This document shows positions 49,795-59,817 of a stretch of DNA of 64,000 nt, piece after piece. The position numbers and the translations under genes were made by a program. The notes under the pieces are model-generated. The model searched no databases and was not told the origin of the DNA. It was given only the letters and a program-made list of their open reading frames with translations. This DNA comes from Rubripirellula amarantea (lineage in GTDB: Bacteria; Planctomycetota; Planctomycetia; Pirellulales; Pirellulaceae). Each line of letters starts with the position of its first letter. Position 1 is the stretch's first letter. The DNA lies in the NCBI RefSeq assembly GCF_007859865.1, contig NZ_SJPI01000003.1:744001-808000 (forward strand), read 5' to 3'.

Positions 49795-51036
49795 TCATTT
49801 CGCCAGACATTCCTGGTCAACTGGAATCCCGAGTTCGGCTGCAAATCGTTTGCCGATCTTTGCGATGTCGAATTCTTTCTCGGCATATTGCCGGGCACGC
49901 TCGCCCATTTCCTGCCGTCGTTCATTATCGGCGGCCAATTCCATCGCCATTCGTACAAATGGTTCGGACTCAGTGGCTGATGTGTTAAGACCGACATCGA
50001 GATCACGAATCAAGCGAGCAGCAAGATTGTCGTGAGGAATTGCGGTTAACAAGGCTCGACCCGCGCAAAGATAGGTGAGAATCTTGGAGGGCACGCAGAA
50101 CACTCCTGCATCGGGTTCCAAAATCGCCAGCAATACATCTGCGGCACCGAGCACCATTGGCAATTGCGAAAACGGTTGAAACGGCAGCACGCTTAGGCTG
50201 GGAAGTTTCTTGCTGTGCTCGGCCAACCAATCGGCAGCCTCACCTTCGGAGATCACGATCAGACGTCCGCGTTTCTCTTTGTCCAACCTGATCGCCAAAT
50301 CGAGCAGCAATTGCGGATTGTGTCGGACCGACAATGTCCCTGAATAGATAAACCGAGGCTCATCCCCCAATTTCATCGATTGCGACCAATCATTGTCACG
50401 AGGCATCTGTGGCATTTCGTCCAGCGGCGCCCAATTATGAATCGGTTGAATCTTGGAAGCGTCGACACCTTGCTTCAGCAAAAGCGGAGTGAAATCCTCG
50501 GTGATGGGGATCACGGAATCACTTTGCCGATAGCTCTTCCCGTCAAGATGAATGAGATAGTTTCCCGCAAGTCCTCCCAACACGGGGATTTTCTTGCTTA
50601 GCACACGTTTGGCGGCGACTCCGTACATGTCTTGGATCCACGTTGCAACGCGAGCGTTGTTTCGGTTGCACCAATTCACCAACATCAACTGGGCTACCGT
50701 GGGAGTATTTCCCGAAAGCACCGCTTCCGGCTTGCGTTGTTCGCAAAGCTCGCACAGCAAGCGTCCATACTTTTTTTCAGAGATGAAACGATCCACGAAC
50801 CGATACTTCTGGATCATCTTCCCAAGCGACAACGGCACCACTTCAAAGTTTGGTGGATCATCCGGCGTGACTTGCAGTGAACCTTGCGGTGTGTGCGTGG
50901 AAGACGAAAACGCGTGAATGACGCGAATGCCCTGATCTTTCCAAACCGATGCTAGGTACCGACTCAGTTCAACCTGGAAAGGGTGTCCGGCATAGTCATG
51001 AATGATGACCGTTCGTTGATTCATAGAAGAGGCCAC
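49795..51036 (-). CDS. Glycosyltransferase, GT4 family (WbuB-like)
   Basis: This 413-residue enzyme has two Rossmann domains of the GT-B fold. The N-terminal part has V-I-I-H-D-Y-A-G-H-P-F. The C-terminal donor-binding part has F-I-Y-S-G-T-L-S-V-R-H-N-P and the E-x7-E-like segment D-A-G-V-F-C-V-P-S-K-I-L-T-Y-L. It retains sugar stereochemistry and adds a sugar to the lipid-linked repeat unit. It follows the methyltransferase by 3 bp on the minus strand. ATG 51036 and an internal ATG at 51024 are both possible. Confidence 0.9.
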   Translation of the reverse strand: MASSMNQRTVIIHDYAGHPFQVELSRYLASVWKDQGIRVIHAFSSSTHTPQGSLQVTPDDPPNFEVVPLSLGKMIQKYRFVDRFISEKKYGRLLCELCEQRKPEAVLSGNTPTVAQLMLVNWCNRNNARVATWIQDMYGVAAKRVLSKKIPVLGGLAGNYLIHLDGKSYRQSDSVIPITEDFTPLLLKQGVDASKIQPIHNWAPLDEMPQMPRDNDWSQSMKLGDEPRFIYSGTLSVRHNPQLLLDLAIRLDKEKRGRLIVISEGEAADWLAEHSKKLPSLSVLPFQPFSQLPMVLGAADVLLAILEPDAGVFCVPSKILTYLCAGRALLTAIPHDNLAARLIRDLDVGLNTSATESEPFVRMAMELAADNERRQEMGERARQYAEKEFDIAKIGKRFAAELGIPVDQECLAK

Positions 51037-51039
51037 CGT

Positions 51040-51987
51040 CTACTTGATGCGCAGATAGATAGAAGAAGGAAAATGTTTTCCTACCGCTGCCGGGCTCGAC
51101 TTCATGCCGTCAGGATAAAGGCCGTCAACCAATTCCAGCGGTTGATAGCTCGGGAAGACATCACGCAAAGCGTCAGGTCTTTCGTGATGCAAATGACTTT
51201 GGCAGAACAAAATTTCCACCTTGTGATTGTGCGTTAGGAAGGCTCGCAACAGCGAAGTTTCCATCCAGTGAAGATAAGTGTGCAGTGTTTTTGGTGCATA
51301 GTCATACGGCAGATAAATGTCGTGAATATGAACCAATACTCCCGGTCGAATTCGGGGCAGGATTTCTAAGAAGAGGTAGTTCACGTCGCTTCCGGGTTTA
51401 ACCGCATGCGACGAATCAATGAACAACAAGTCACCTTCACCCAGTGCCTCGAAACAATCTTCAAACGCAACACGCTGAACGAATTTCTCGATCAGATTGA
51501 CGTTCATTTGACGAAGCTTATCCGAGGGATAGGGTTCGACGCAGGTGATTTCGAACGGCTTGGGCGATTCCTTCTGATTAATTTGAAACGCTTCATACAT
51601 GCATTGTGTTGATACTCCGCTGCCCACTTCTACGACGCGTGAAGGCTTATGGTGGCGAATGAAGGCATGTAGACACTGAGCCTCGATTGCACCATATCCC
51701 GGCCCATAGTTGTTCTGGGTAGCGAAGGCGAAGGTTTCACTTTTGTCGTATTCGTCCTGATACGGAAGGCAAGTCTGACGAAGGGTTTCGACTTGCGCAT
51801 CAAGATCGACTGCAACGCCAGGCATCGCTGACGGCTTGGCCCAATCTTCCCTCGTTTTTTCGAGTGTGATTACATCAGGTTGGGCCGAATAATAGTGAAC
51901 GGGCGAAACATGCAATCCAGCACGGCTAAGCAATCGGTGGACACCGAACGATTGCGCTTTGATGAATGCCTTCAATTTTGATTTCAT
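51040..51987 (-). CDS. Class I SAM-dependent methyltransferase (Methyltransf_24 type)
   Basis: This 315-residue protein has the SAM-binding glycine motif V-V-E-V-G-S-G-V-S-T near residues 118-127. A second conserved motif, D-L-L-F-I-D-S-S-H-A-V-K near 185, matches the Methyltransf_24 family that methylates sugars. The ATG at 51987 is chosen because a longer start overlaps the pyruvyltransferase stop. It would methylate a sugar of the repeat unit, which is inference. Downstream is a GT4 glycosyltransferase. Confidence 0.85.
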   Translation of the reverse strand: MKSKLKAFIKAQSFGVHRLLSRAGLHVSPVHYYSAQPDVITLEKTREDWAKPSAMPGVAVDLDAQVETLRQTCLPYQDEYDKSETFAFATQNNYGPGYGAIEAQCLHAFIRHHKPSRVVEVGSGVSTQCMYEAFQINQKESPKPFEITCVEPYPSDKLRQMNVNLIEKFVQRVAFEDCFEALGEGDLLFIDSSHAVKPGSDVNYLFLEILPRIRPGVLVHIHDIYLPYDYAPKTLHTYLHWMETSLLRAFLTHNHKVEILFCQSHLHHERPDALRDVFPSYQPLELVDGLYPDGMKSSPAAVGKHFPSSIYLRIK

Positions 51988-51991
51988 AACA

Positions 51992-53092
51992 CTAGCCCTT
52001 GGGGAACAACTGTTGTGCAGCGTCACGCAAGAAAGCCAACTCGGATTCCTGTTCTTGATGCAACATATCTAAATCGAGCAAGACTGGTTTTGCCCGTATC
52101 TCGTCGAGCCCTAGTCGTTCGAACAAGTAAGCGCGAGGTGTCGGGTGACACAGCATTGCTGGCTTGCCGGCCGCGAGCGTTGCAACACAAGCATGCACAC
52201 GGTCCGATAGCGTCAACTCAGTTTGGGAATAGATCGTGAAGTACGTGAACGGCTCGTCGGATCCAATCGCTCCTGGCTGACTGTAAACCTTCCATGTGAT
52301 GTGCGGGTTCACTCGATGCTCGGGACGCATTACGGTCAGTCCGTCAATCTTCTCTGGCAAAGAACGCATGTCCAATCGAGCACCGAGATAGCACTGCCAT
52401 TGCCCTGCGGCGGAAAATTTCTTCAGGAGTGAAGGCTGCTTCAATGCCCAGTGTCGGCCCAGTGCCTCGAACGATTGATCCGCGTTGGCGGTCACCGAAC
52501 CAGGAAGCGGAGCGTTAGAAACCGTCATGTTCGGTTCAGGATACTGATCGAAGTTGACGGTGATGTAAGGATCCATGTCGAGTTTGACAGGCGTGTAGGC
52601 GCGTGGCCAGAAGAACGCACTGTCGATGCCGCTGTAGGTAAGCGGTGCCAAGTCTTTGATCTTCTCGTAGGTTCTCGCATCACGCGAACTGATCATGTCG
52701 GGCGGGTACTGCTTCAAAAAGCTGATCGCTGCGTCGAACTCTTCGTCGGTGTAGCGAAAGAAACCAGCGCTAAGCAGAATGATCTTGGTCCCGCGTGCTT
52801 TCAGTGCCTTGAACGTCGGCTCCCAAATAGCACGAAAGGACGTCGTTAGCATCGGACCTTGAAGAACGACATAGTCACAGTCGATGTACTGAAGCAACTT
52901 GATGTCGTTCTTAGGGTTCCCACTGTGCTTTTTGTGAAAAGTACGGTACGCCGGTTGATCTTGGATCTCGCTGACGTTGGGACCGAACGTGTTCTCCACG
53001 ATCCACTTGCCACCAATATTGAAAAAGGCGTTGCCGATGTTCTGGCCCCAAAAACCATAAACGAGGGCACCGCGGGGATTCGATTGCGTCAT
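51992..53092 (-). CDS. Polysaccharide pyruvyl transferase family protein
   Basis: This protein of about 366 residues has the pyruvyltransferase family core, with an N-terminal G-Q-N-I-G-N-A-F-F segment and a C-terminal L-S-D-R-V-H-A-C-V-A-T-L-A-A-G-K-P. Members attach ketal-linked pyruvate to sugars, giving acidic polymers. The ATG at 53092 is preferred; the longer frame to 53140 carries no conserved residues. It leads a three-gene minus-strand group with a methyltransferase and a glycosyltransferase. A second family member is at 58651. Confidence 0.85.
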   Translation of the reverse strand: MTQSNPRGALVYGFWGQNIGNAFFNIGGKWIVENTFGPNVSEIQDQPAYRTFHKKHSGNPKNDIKLLQYIDCDYVVLQGPMLTTSFRAIWEPTFKALKARGTKIILLSAGFFRYTDEEFDAAISFLKQYPPDMISSRDARTYEKIKDLAPLTYSGIDSAFFWPRAYTPVKLDMDPYITVNFDQYPEPNMTVSNAPLPGSVTANADQSFEALGRHWALKQPSLLKKFSAAGQWQCYLGARLDMRSLPEKIDGLTVMRPEHRVNPHITWKVYSQPGAIGSDEPFTYFTIYSQTELTLSDRVHACVATLAAGKPAMLCHPTPRAYLFERLGLDEIRAKPVLLDLDMLHQEQESELAFLRDAAQQLFPKG

Positions 53093-53337
53093 GCGAGCAG
53101 TTCTACTGAGCGAAAAGTGAGTGAATAAGTGAGGCCACATGAGACGACGGTTGATCGGCCGCCGATGGACGTCACCTAGAGACTAGCTACTCAACCTCGA
53201 ACATAGAAGCGAACGTTGCCACGTCTTGGGAAGCCTTTCTTGACTCCCCCCCCTAATCCAAACAATTGGAATAGGTGTACCACTCGCTACAAATCAAACT
53301 GACTAGATGTGTCCTAGCCAGCGATCATTAGCCCTTC

Positions 53338-54714
53338 CTACTCGTCGCCAACGCCAATTCGAGGATCCGCCAAGCTAGACGTGACGCCTAGCAAGAACAG
53401 AAAGGCGCCGATCATTTGGTAGTCCGCGTACACGGTGAATAAAAGCACCGATACCGACGCCGCTGCGGCGACGAAGATTTGCATCTGCTCTCGCACCTCA
53501 AACTCGCGTGCTGTCATCATCGTGATCATGGGAGACACCATCAACAACAAGAAGCACGCGAGCCCCACCCAACCGAAGCGAAGCAACAACAACAAATATG
53601 AATTTTCCACCGTCCATACGACTTCCGTGGCCATGGCTTCCTTGGGCAGGTAAGGAATATTCGGTGGAAAGCCACTTACCGCCTGAGTTCCGTAGCCAAA
53701 AAATCCCGCCCGCATTGCCGAGCGACCATAAACGTCGTAAACCCGAAAGCGAGCCAGCGTGCTGGTGTGGATCTTTTCTTCCCCATTAATCACTACGACT
53801 TTTTCGCGTTCGTCACTGAAGTCGCCGGTCTTCATCCACATTGTCTTTGCGGCCTCGAAGTTCATCGCAACCGCTCCGATTCCAATCGCAACGCTGACCA
53901 AGCCAGCGAACAAGACCTTACGACTCATCGTGGTCGCAAACACTCCGGCCGCAGCAAATATCGACAGCACCGCAGCACGAGACAAGAATAAGCAACCTAT
54001 CCCTAGACTGACTGCCGCCGTTAGATAGCGTCGATTGAATTGCTCCTTGTAAGTCCAGCCCAACGACGCGACGGCAAGCGGAAGCATCGACATTAGTAGT
54101 GCGCTGAAGAAAATCGGATGCGTGGTGAGTCCGGCTGTTCGAATGATCCCATATCTTTTGGTCCGACGAGGCGGCTCCCAGTCCGCAAACATCTCGGTAA
54201 CATCGAAACAAACATTGATTCCACCAAAGACATCAACCATCCAAATGGATAGCGAGATAGCGAAGAACGCCCAGATATGAAAGCGTGCATTGCGTAGGGC
54301 TTCAATAGAACCAAACGCATACCGACCCGAAGCGTAAGCGAGCATCCATTCCCCGTACGCGCGAACGATCGCCAATGGCCCTTCACCATGTACCACACCG
54401 TCCGAAACAGCGTGAACGACCATGATGGAACCGATCGCGATGTCGAGCATGTTCAAACGAAAAGCGAGTGATCCCCGCGTCAAAACGAATGCGAACAAGC
54501 ACAGTGCCGCCGAAGCCGTTTGCACACTGATCGGATTTCCGAGAACGTCGACAACCCAGTAGGTAGGAAACCAATAGCTCGCTACGATCGAAGTACCAAG
54601 AGCCAAAGTGGCGTCGTGACGAAATCGTAACCAGAAGAAGTTTGCTAGAACAACGGTTAAAGCGAGAGCGAATAAGAGCGTCAACGTTTTTCCTGACCAG
54701 GTAGTCACTAACAA
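53338..54714 (-). CDS. O-antigen ligase/polymerase-family membrane protein
   Basis: This 458-residue membrane protein has about ten to twelve helices. A large periplasmic loop near residues 290-365, typical of the Wzy_C/WaaL superfamily, contains charged residues (S-D-E-R-E-K-V-V-V). The region around F-L-S-R-A-A-V-L-S-I-F is the conserved helix motif. It either polymerises repeat units or ligates the polymer. The other candidate polymerase is at 61525-62982. A 9-bp perfect hairpin lies just upstream at 54720. Confidence 0.85.
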   Translation of the reverse strand: MLVTTWSGKTLTLLFALALTVVLANFFWLRFRHDATLALGTSIVASYWFPTYWVVDVLGNPISVQTASAALCLFAFVLTRGSLAFRLNMLDIAIGSIMVVHAVSDGVVHGEGPLAIVRAYGEWMLAYASGRYAFGSIEALRNARFHIWAFFAISLSIWMVDVFGGINVCFDVTEMFADWEPPRRTKRYGIIRTAGLTTHPIFFSALLMSMLPLAVASLGWTYKEQFNRRYLTAAVSLGIGCLFLSRAAVLSIFAAAGVFATTMSRKVLFAGLVSVAIGIGAVAMNFEAAKTMWMKTGDFSDEREKVVVINGEEKIHTSTLARFRVYDVYGRSAMRAGFFGYGTQAVSGFPPNIPYLPKEAMATEVVWTVENSYLLLLLRFGWVGLACFLLLMVSPMITMMTAREFEVREQMQIFVAAAASVSVLLFTVYADYQMIGAFLFLLGVTSSLADPRIGVGDE

Positions 54715-54719
54715 ATAGT

Positions 54720-54743
54720 CATCATGGCTCGATTGCCATGATG
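54720..54743. other. Perfect 9-bp inverted repeat at the O-antigen ligase start
   Basis: CATCATGGC-TCGATT-GCCATGATG is a perfect dyad 6 bp upstream of the minus-strand start at 54714 and about 154 bp before the plus-strand flippase start. It could be an operator for both directions or an RNA hairpin that hides the ribosome-binding site. Confidence 0.5.
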
Positions 54744-54803
54744 AATTATCCAGGTGCGATCATTGACCGCGACCGGCAATGAAACTTACCGCTTGTGATA
54801 TGA

Positions 54804-54818
54804 ACCAGCAGTGCTGGT
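54804..54818. promoter_or_regulatory. Palindrome ACCAGCA-G-TGCTGGT, candidate operator
   Basis: Perfect 7-bp arms surround a single G, the form of a dimeric repressor site, in the same divergent region as the 54720 dyad. No promoter boxes were assigned. Confidence 0.35.
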
Positions 54819-54896
54819 AACCAGCGTCGGCTCCGAAATTGTATTTTGTTTCGGCGTCGCACATGTAATCACCATGGAACAAATTAAGATCTTTGC

Positions 54897-56363
54897 ATGT
54901 CCGACTCCACCGAGCCTAAATCAAGACCTCCCCGAAGTTTCACCCGGCAACTGGCGTCAAGCGGCATCTGGTCAGTTGTGGGTCGGGTTGCAGCGATTGG
55001 ATCGGTTTTGCTGAATTACCGGCTGGTTTGCGAGACGCTCCCTGAAGATGAATTGTCGATTTACAACACTGTATTAGGCATCGTCGCCTTAGCAGCCTTG
55101 GTATGTGCGTCGGGATTGGGGTCGGTCTTGCTGCGTCGGTTGAGCCATACGCGCCGGGCTGGGACCGACGATTCAGGTGACCATCCCGAATCGGAAACGC
55201 CACCTCCGAAATCGGCTTTGTTCTTTCAGGTAACGGTGCTTTCGTTTGGGATATGGGCGTTAGTTTCTGCTGTTTTCGTCGGCATTTTGCTTGTAGACCC
55301 CCTGTTCTTTGGCTGGGTCGTGGCACCAATCGCCGCGATCATAGTGACCTGGATCGCCGCTCGGTTGATGCTGAGCTTGATCACCGAGGCGGCGAGAGCA
55401 CTGAAGCACTTCTCATTGGCAGCGATAATCGGTGGCCAACAAGAGGGCCCCGCAGTCAACTTGCTTGTGTTGGCCAGCCTGCTTGTTCACGGCAAGGATG
55501 TAGATACCGCCGGTAAGGCGATCATGCTGCACCTGATCGCGACATCCATCGTCACGGTTTTTTCCATGGTGTTCATGCTTCGAGTTTTCAAACAGCATGA
55601 CCGCCAACTCAGCTTCCGCTTTCCGGTCGCCACATCAAAACTGTTCTCGGAAAGTTCAAAAGTTTTGGTTTCTCAGGTGGCCACTCGGGGCATCACTGAC
55701 ATCGAGACGATTTTGATCGGCAAGTATTGCAGCAGTGAGATGATCAATACCTGGGGAGCGATTCGGCGATTGATGATTGCGGTTAGCGCACCATTGCAGT
55801 TCATCAACGCGGCTATCCCCGGCTTTATCGCGGAACTCCATAGCCATCGTGACTACAAGAAGATGGAACGACTACTGCGAGGCACTTGCACACTGGCAAC
55901 TCCACCGGCAATCGTCGCGTTCGTTGGAATCTGTTTCTTTGGCGGCTGGATGTTAGCCATTTTCGATCCCGCGTTCACAATCGGAACGCCGTCGCTGATT
56001 TTGCTGGCTGCTGCGAACGTGATCTTCGTGGGTGCCGGCAGTGCGGGATTAGCGTTGCGAATGACCGATAACCAAGGTTTTGCAACAGTCTCAACGCTCG
56101 TGATTGGCGGCTTATACCTTGCGATTACCCCATGGGTGATTGAACATTATCAAATCTGGGGCGCAGCGGTGATGGGCACCATTGTGATCGTTAGCCGAAA
56201 CGCAATTGCCACGGCACTGGTGAAGTGGCGGCTCGGGATTTGGTGCACACCCTACTGGGACCCTCGCAAGGCGGGTGGGATCTTAACGATCATACGGAAC
56301 CGCAAGCAAAAGCGGATTAAGCAGCCAGCGACAGCGACAACGGATTCGCGGGAAGGGCTTTAG
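54897..56363 (+). CDS. Polysaccharide flippase (Wzx/MATE-like)
   Basis: This 488-residue membrane protein has the N-terminal segment F-T-R-Q-L-A-S-S-G-I-W-S-V-V-G-R-V-A and about 12 to 14 helices. These match polysaccharide flippases of the MOP superfamily. It would turn lipid-linked repeat units across the inner membrane before polymerisation. A charged loop after helix 2 is unusually rich in D, E and P (H-P-E-S-E-T-P-P-P). The ATG at 54897 is preceded by ATCTTTGC with no clear ribosome-binding site. Confidence 0.88.
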   Translation: MSDSTEPKSRPPRSFTRQLASSGIWSVVGRVAAIGSVLLNYRLVCETLPEDELSIYNTVLGIVALAALVCASGLGSVLLRRLSHTRRAGTDDSGDHPESETPPPKSALFFQVTVLSFGIWALVSAVFVGILLVDPLFFGWVVAPIAAIIVTWIAARLMLSLITEAARALKHFSLAAIIGGQQEGPAVNLLVLASLLVHGKDVDTAGKAIMLHLIATSIVTVFSMVFMLRVFKQHDRQLSFRFPVATSKLFSESSKVLVSQVATRGITDIETILIGKYCSSEMINTWGAIRRLMIAVSAPLQFINAAIPGFIAELHSHRDYKKMERLLRGTCTLATPPAIVAFVGICFFGGWMLAIFDPAFTIGTPSLILLAAANVIFVGAGSAGLALRMTDNQGFATVSTLVIGGLYLAITPWVIEHYQIWGAAVMGTIVIVSRNAIATALVKWRLGIWCTPYWDPRKAGGILTIIRNRKQKRIKQPATATTDSREGL

Positions 56364-56465
56364 CGTATTGCCGACGATTGAGCGTCGACTAGACTGACGC
56401 CATCACGAAAGTCGCCAGCCTGATGCTTTCACTTTTCTCCGCAATTTGTTGATGCAACACGTTTC

Positions 56466-57377
56466 ATGGACAGCGAACCCAAGCAGGCCCCACGTTCGCA
56501 GCCTTCGCTGGTCAAGCGTCTGATCCAATCAGGACGCTACCGGTTTCAAACCAGTGAACTTCGGCATCGTTTCGTCTCGCTGCGACATCGCGGACTCAAA
56601 CCCAACGACGTGTTCCTGGCGTCGTACCCGAAGTCGGGCAACACTTGGATACGCCATTTGCTCGCGCATATGGTCACTCAAAAACCAACACCTTGGCGTG
56701 GCGGTATCGATCAGACTTCTCATTCGGTCGGCCGGCACCAACACCTACCTTCGATTGGAACGAGTGGTCGACTGATCAAGACTCACGAACCCTATCGAAG
56801 CGAATACAAACGCTCAATTCTTTTTGTTCGTGATGGCCGTGACGTGGCTGTGTCCGAGTACTTCTATCAAAAGGCGTACTCGAAGAACTTTTCAGTCTAC
56901 GAGAATTCGTTTGCCAAGTTTCTAGATCTGTTCCTGCGAGGCAAGACGAACGGTTATCGCAGTTGGCACCGACACGTTGAATCATGGCTCGACGCCGCTG
57001 ACTTGGACGGCAACGATTTCCTAGTCCTGAAGTTCGAAGAGCTAAAGACGGACACGTTGGGGTGCCTTCGAAAAATGGCCGACTACATCGGCATCGACGC
57101 AAGCGATGAATTGCTTCACGAAGCGGTGGATCATTGCAGCGTTAAAGCGATGCAACAAAAGGAAGCTGACTTCTGGGCTGCCAAAGGCGAAGCAAATCGA
57201 AGTTTTGTTCGAACGGGAAAATCAGGCGGATGGCGAACGCACTTCACACCCGAAATGGAACGCAAGTTCTGGCAACATGCCGGATCGGCAATGGAACGTT
57301 GTGGGTACGAGCGCATTGAACTTAGCGACGCCCCCGAAACCGCTCCTCCCGCGCCGGACTCCCAAAGCGTTCGCTAA
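56466..57377 (+). CDS. Sulfotransferase domain protein
   Basis: This 303-residue enzyme has the PAPS-binding motif A-S-Y-P-K-S-G-N-T-W near residues 53-62. The 3'-phosphate-binding motif is F-V-R-D-G-R-D-V-A-V-S near 120-130. A third motif (R-T-G-K-S-G-G-W) is near 250-257, as in cytosolic-type sulfotransferases. It is likely to add sulfate to the polysaccharide. A second sulfotransferase is at 60554, so a multiply sulfated polymer is possible. The ATG at 56466 is used; the gene stands 102 bp after the flippase. Confidence 0.92.
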   Translation: MDSEPKQAPRSQPSLVKRLIQSGRYRFQTSELRHRFVSLRHRGLKPNDVFLASYPKSGNTWIRHLLAHMVTQKPTPWRGGIDQTSHSVGRHQHLPSIGTSGRLIKTHEPYRSEYKRSILFVRDGRDVAVSEYFYQKAYSKNFSVYENSFAKFLDLFLRGKTNGYRSWHRHVESWLDAADLDGNDFLVLKFEELKTDTLGCLRKMADYIGIDASDELLHEAVDHCSVKAMQQKEADFWAAKGEANRSFVRTGKSGGWRTHFTPEMERKFWQHAGSAMERCGYERIELSDAPETAPPAPDSQSVR

Positions 57378-57478
57378 GACTTTTTCCCTTCGACCGTTTG
57401 GATGCTTACTCCTCTCGCTCAGTAAACCGAAACGAATCGCCACTAAAACGATTCAAAAAGCGACCAACCAGCACCGCT

Positions 57479-58654
57479 ATGACTTCACCAGAAAAACCTA
57501 TTCGCGTTTCTGTCGTCGCGGTCATGCCCGGCACTAAGAACGGCATGACGCTGATGACTCAGCGCATTGTCGACGAACTGCGTGATCGGTATCGCGTGCG
57601 ATTGTGCGATGTGGGTCGCGGGTACAAGAAATCCAATCGCATTTGGCTGGCGAAAAAAGCGATCCAAAGCATTTTCTCGGGACTACGAATTGCTTGCTGG
57701 AAAGCTAACTCTGGTGAATACCTTTACATTCCTATCAATTCAAATGCTGGATTGTTGTACAACGCCTGGCAAGGTATTTTTGCCCGACTACGAGGATTCC
57801 GGGTGGTCGTTCATCATCACGGATGGTCGTACCTCTATGGCCATGATCGTCGGATGGCTTGGCTCATTCGCATCCTTGGCAGCCAAGCGGTTCACGTCGT
57901 TGCTTGTCCGGAAATGCTGCATGAACTAAAGACGATCTACGGTACAAAATTTGAATCCGCATTTGTAACTCCGGGAATCGTCGGCATTGATTCCGATGAA
58001 GCAACCTCGCTGACAAAGTCCGAAATCCAAGGTCGCCCGCTTCGTCTGGGAATGCTCAGTAATCTGATGATCACCAAAGGCGTCGGCGAAGCAATCGACA
58101 CCTTCGAAGAAATGCGACGTCGAGGCGCCGACGTTGAATTGCATCTTGGCGGTCCAATTCGGGGCGCCGATGCTGAGGAGCGAATCGCTCAGGCAATCGC
58201 CCGCAGCGAAGGCCGCATCATTCACCACGGGCCCGTTTACGGTGACGACAAGAAAGCGTTCTACGAGAACTTGGACGTTTTTCTATTCCCAACGCTTTAT
58301 CGAAACGAATCCTGGGGAATCGTGCTCAACGAAGCATTGATGGCGGGAGTTCCGGTAATGACGTACCGACGCGGATGCACGGGATACGTTGTCGGCGGTG
58401 ACGGTGGCTTGGTGATTCAACGTGATGAGAACTTCGCAAAGTTATCGTCGGACTTGATGGAACAATGGATCGCCAACCCAGACGCATACCAAGTTGCTCG
58501 GCAATCCGCCTACCGTCGGGGGCAAGAACTGCGTGAAGAGGCAGAACATCAATTGTCTCTCTTCATCGACGCATTCGAAAACGGCAACTGGCCGGTGATG
58601 CCTCCTTGCGAACAGGGGATCGTCCCACTTCAATCCGTGGCGGCGCGATCATGA
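57479..58654 (+). CDS. Glycosyltransferase, GT4 family
   Basis: This protein of about 391 residues has two GT-B Rossmann domains. The N-terminal part has G-T-K-N-G-M-T-L-M-T-Q, and H-H-H-G-W-S-Y-L in the acceptor region. The donor domain includes L-H-L-G-G-P-I-R-G-A and the motif E-S-W-G-I-V-L-N-E-A-L, an E-x7-E signature. The ATG at 57479 is chosen because upstream codons have no conservation. Its stop overlaps the next start as ATGA. Confidence 0.9.
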   Translation: MTSPEKPIRVSVVAVMPGTKNGMTLMTQRIVDELRDRYRVRLCDVGRGYKKSNRIWLAKKAIQSIFSGLRIACWKANSGEYLYIPINSNAGLLYNAWQGIFARLRGFRVVVHHHGWSYLYGHDRRMAWLIRILGSQAVHVVACPEMLHELKTIYGTKFESAFVTPGIVGIDSDEATSLTKSEIQGRPLRLGMLSNLMITKGVGEAIDTFEEMRRRGADVELHLGGPIRGADAEERIAQAIARSEGRIIHHGPVYGDDKKAFYENLDVFLFPTLYRNESWGIVLNEALMAGVPVMTYRRGCTGYVVGGDGGLVIQRDENFAKLSSDLMEQWIANPDAYQVARQSAYRRGQELREEAEHQLSLFIDAFENGNWPVMPPCEQGIVPLQSVAARS

Positions 58655-59817
58655 CAGCTAGTGCGAACGCATCAAATGTCTCAAGTGACCAGTACGTTCT
58701 GTACGGTTCTTTTGGTGGCTGGAATGTTGGCGACGAGGCGATTCTTGCAACCGTCGAGAACCTGCTTTCGATTCCAAAGATTCGAAACACCGGCGAACAA
58801 CGTAAGTTCAATCGAACCGTGATCTGCACGCGAGTGCGTGAGGGTGCAAGAGAGCTTTACGAACAAAACGGCCGTAGAATCGTCCTAGCCAAAGACTTTT
58901 CCGCAATCGCCAAGGCGTTACGCGGGCGACAGTTGATCATCGGTGGCGGACAAATCCTTACCGGCGACAAGTCTTACAAAGGACTTATCTTCCTGGTGAT
59001 TCTTACCACCATGGCACGTGTCTTAAGTCGCCGTGCAATCATGGTAGGAATTGGGGTGGAAGGAGTTCACCGTCGCGTCGCCAAATTATTGTGCCGAGTC
59101 ATCACAAACAACTGTCAGCGCGTCGATTGCCGCGATGAGTATTCGCAAGAGATGCTCAAGCAGGCGGGGTGCGACGCTAAACGATTGAATCTAATGGCTG
59201 ATGTCGTGCTCAGCAAAGCGATCGCGGGCGAACACTTACCGGGCTTGGTAGACGATTCAGATGCAAACAACCTAGAAACACTTGAGTCCCACGCTTCCGA
59301 ATTGCCCATGATCTCGGTCGGTTTGCATTTCGCGCCGTCGCGATCATATGCGTCCACAGACGAGATGTCGGCGCTAGCGTCAACAATTGCCGAAGCCTTC
59401 CCGGATCATACTGTGTCGCTCGTATCGAACGACTGCCGAGCCGGTTTCGACGAAGAAATGCTGACGAACTTGGAATCGCAAATCCAGCATCCGCGAATTC
59501 GGTTTTGTCACTTCGACTACCCGGACCAAGTCGTTCAAAATTATGCCCGTTCGGTTTGCGTCGTCAGCGTACGTATGCACCCGCTGATCTTAGCGTTGAT
59601 CCACCGGGTCCCCGTCGTGGGAATACGACGCAGCAACAAGGTAATTCAGTTGTCGCAGCGAGTTCCGTTTCCACTACATGATTGGGGCAACGATCCGCAC
59701 GAACATTTGATCGATCTTATTCGCGTAGCAATCAACGGTCCTGCTCCTAGCATCGATCACTTGGCAAATCTCGCCGCGAGTTCATTCCAATCCGCCACAG
59801 CGGAAAGTCACTCATGA
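58651..59817 (+). CDS. Polysaccharide pyruvyl transferase family protein (CsaB/WcaK-like)
   Basis: This 388-residue protein has the family N-terminus G-G-W-N-V-G-D-E-A-I-L and a G-G-G-Q-I-L segment near 99. The C-terminal motif R-M-H-P-L-I-L-A-L-I-H-R-V-P-V is typical. It overlaps the preceding gene and the next methyltransferase gene by 4 nt each. It would add pyruvate to the polymer. The gene at 51992 is a second, distinct member. Confidence 0.88.
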   Translation: MTASANASNVSSDQYVLYGSFGGWNVGDEAILATVENLLSIPKIRNTGEQRKFNRTVICTRVREGARELYEQNGRRIVLAKDFSAIAKALRGRQLIIGGGQILTGDKSYKGLIFLVILTTMARVLSRRAIMVGIGVEGVHRRVAKLLCRVITNNCQRVDCRDEYSQEMLKQAGCDAKRLNLMADVVLSKAIAGEHLPGLVDDSDANNLETLESHASELPMISVGLHFAPSRSYASTDEMSALASTIAEAFPDHTVSLVSNDCRAGFDEEMLTNLESQIQHPRIRFCHFDYPDQVVQNYARSVCVVSVRMHPLILALIHRVPVVGIRRSNKVIQLSQRVPFPLHDWGNDPHEHLIDLIRVAINGPAPSIDHLANLAASSFQSATAESHS

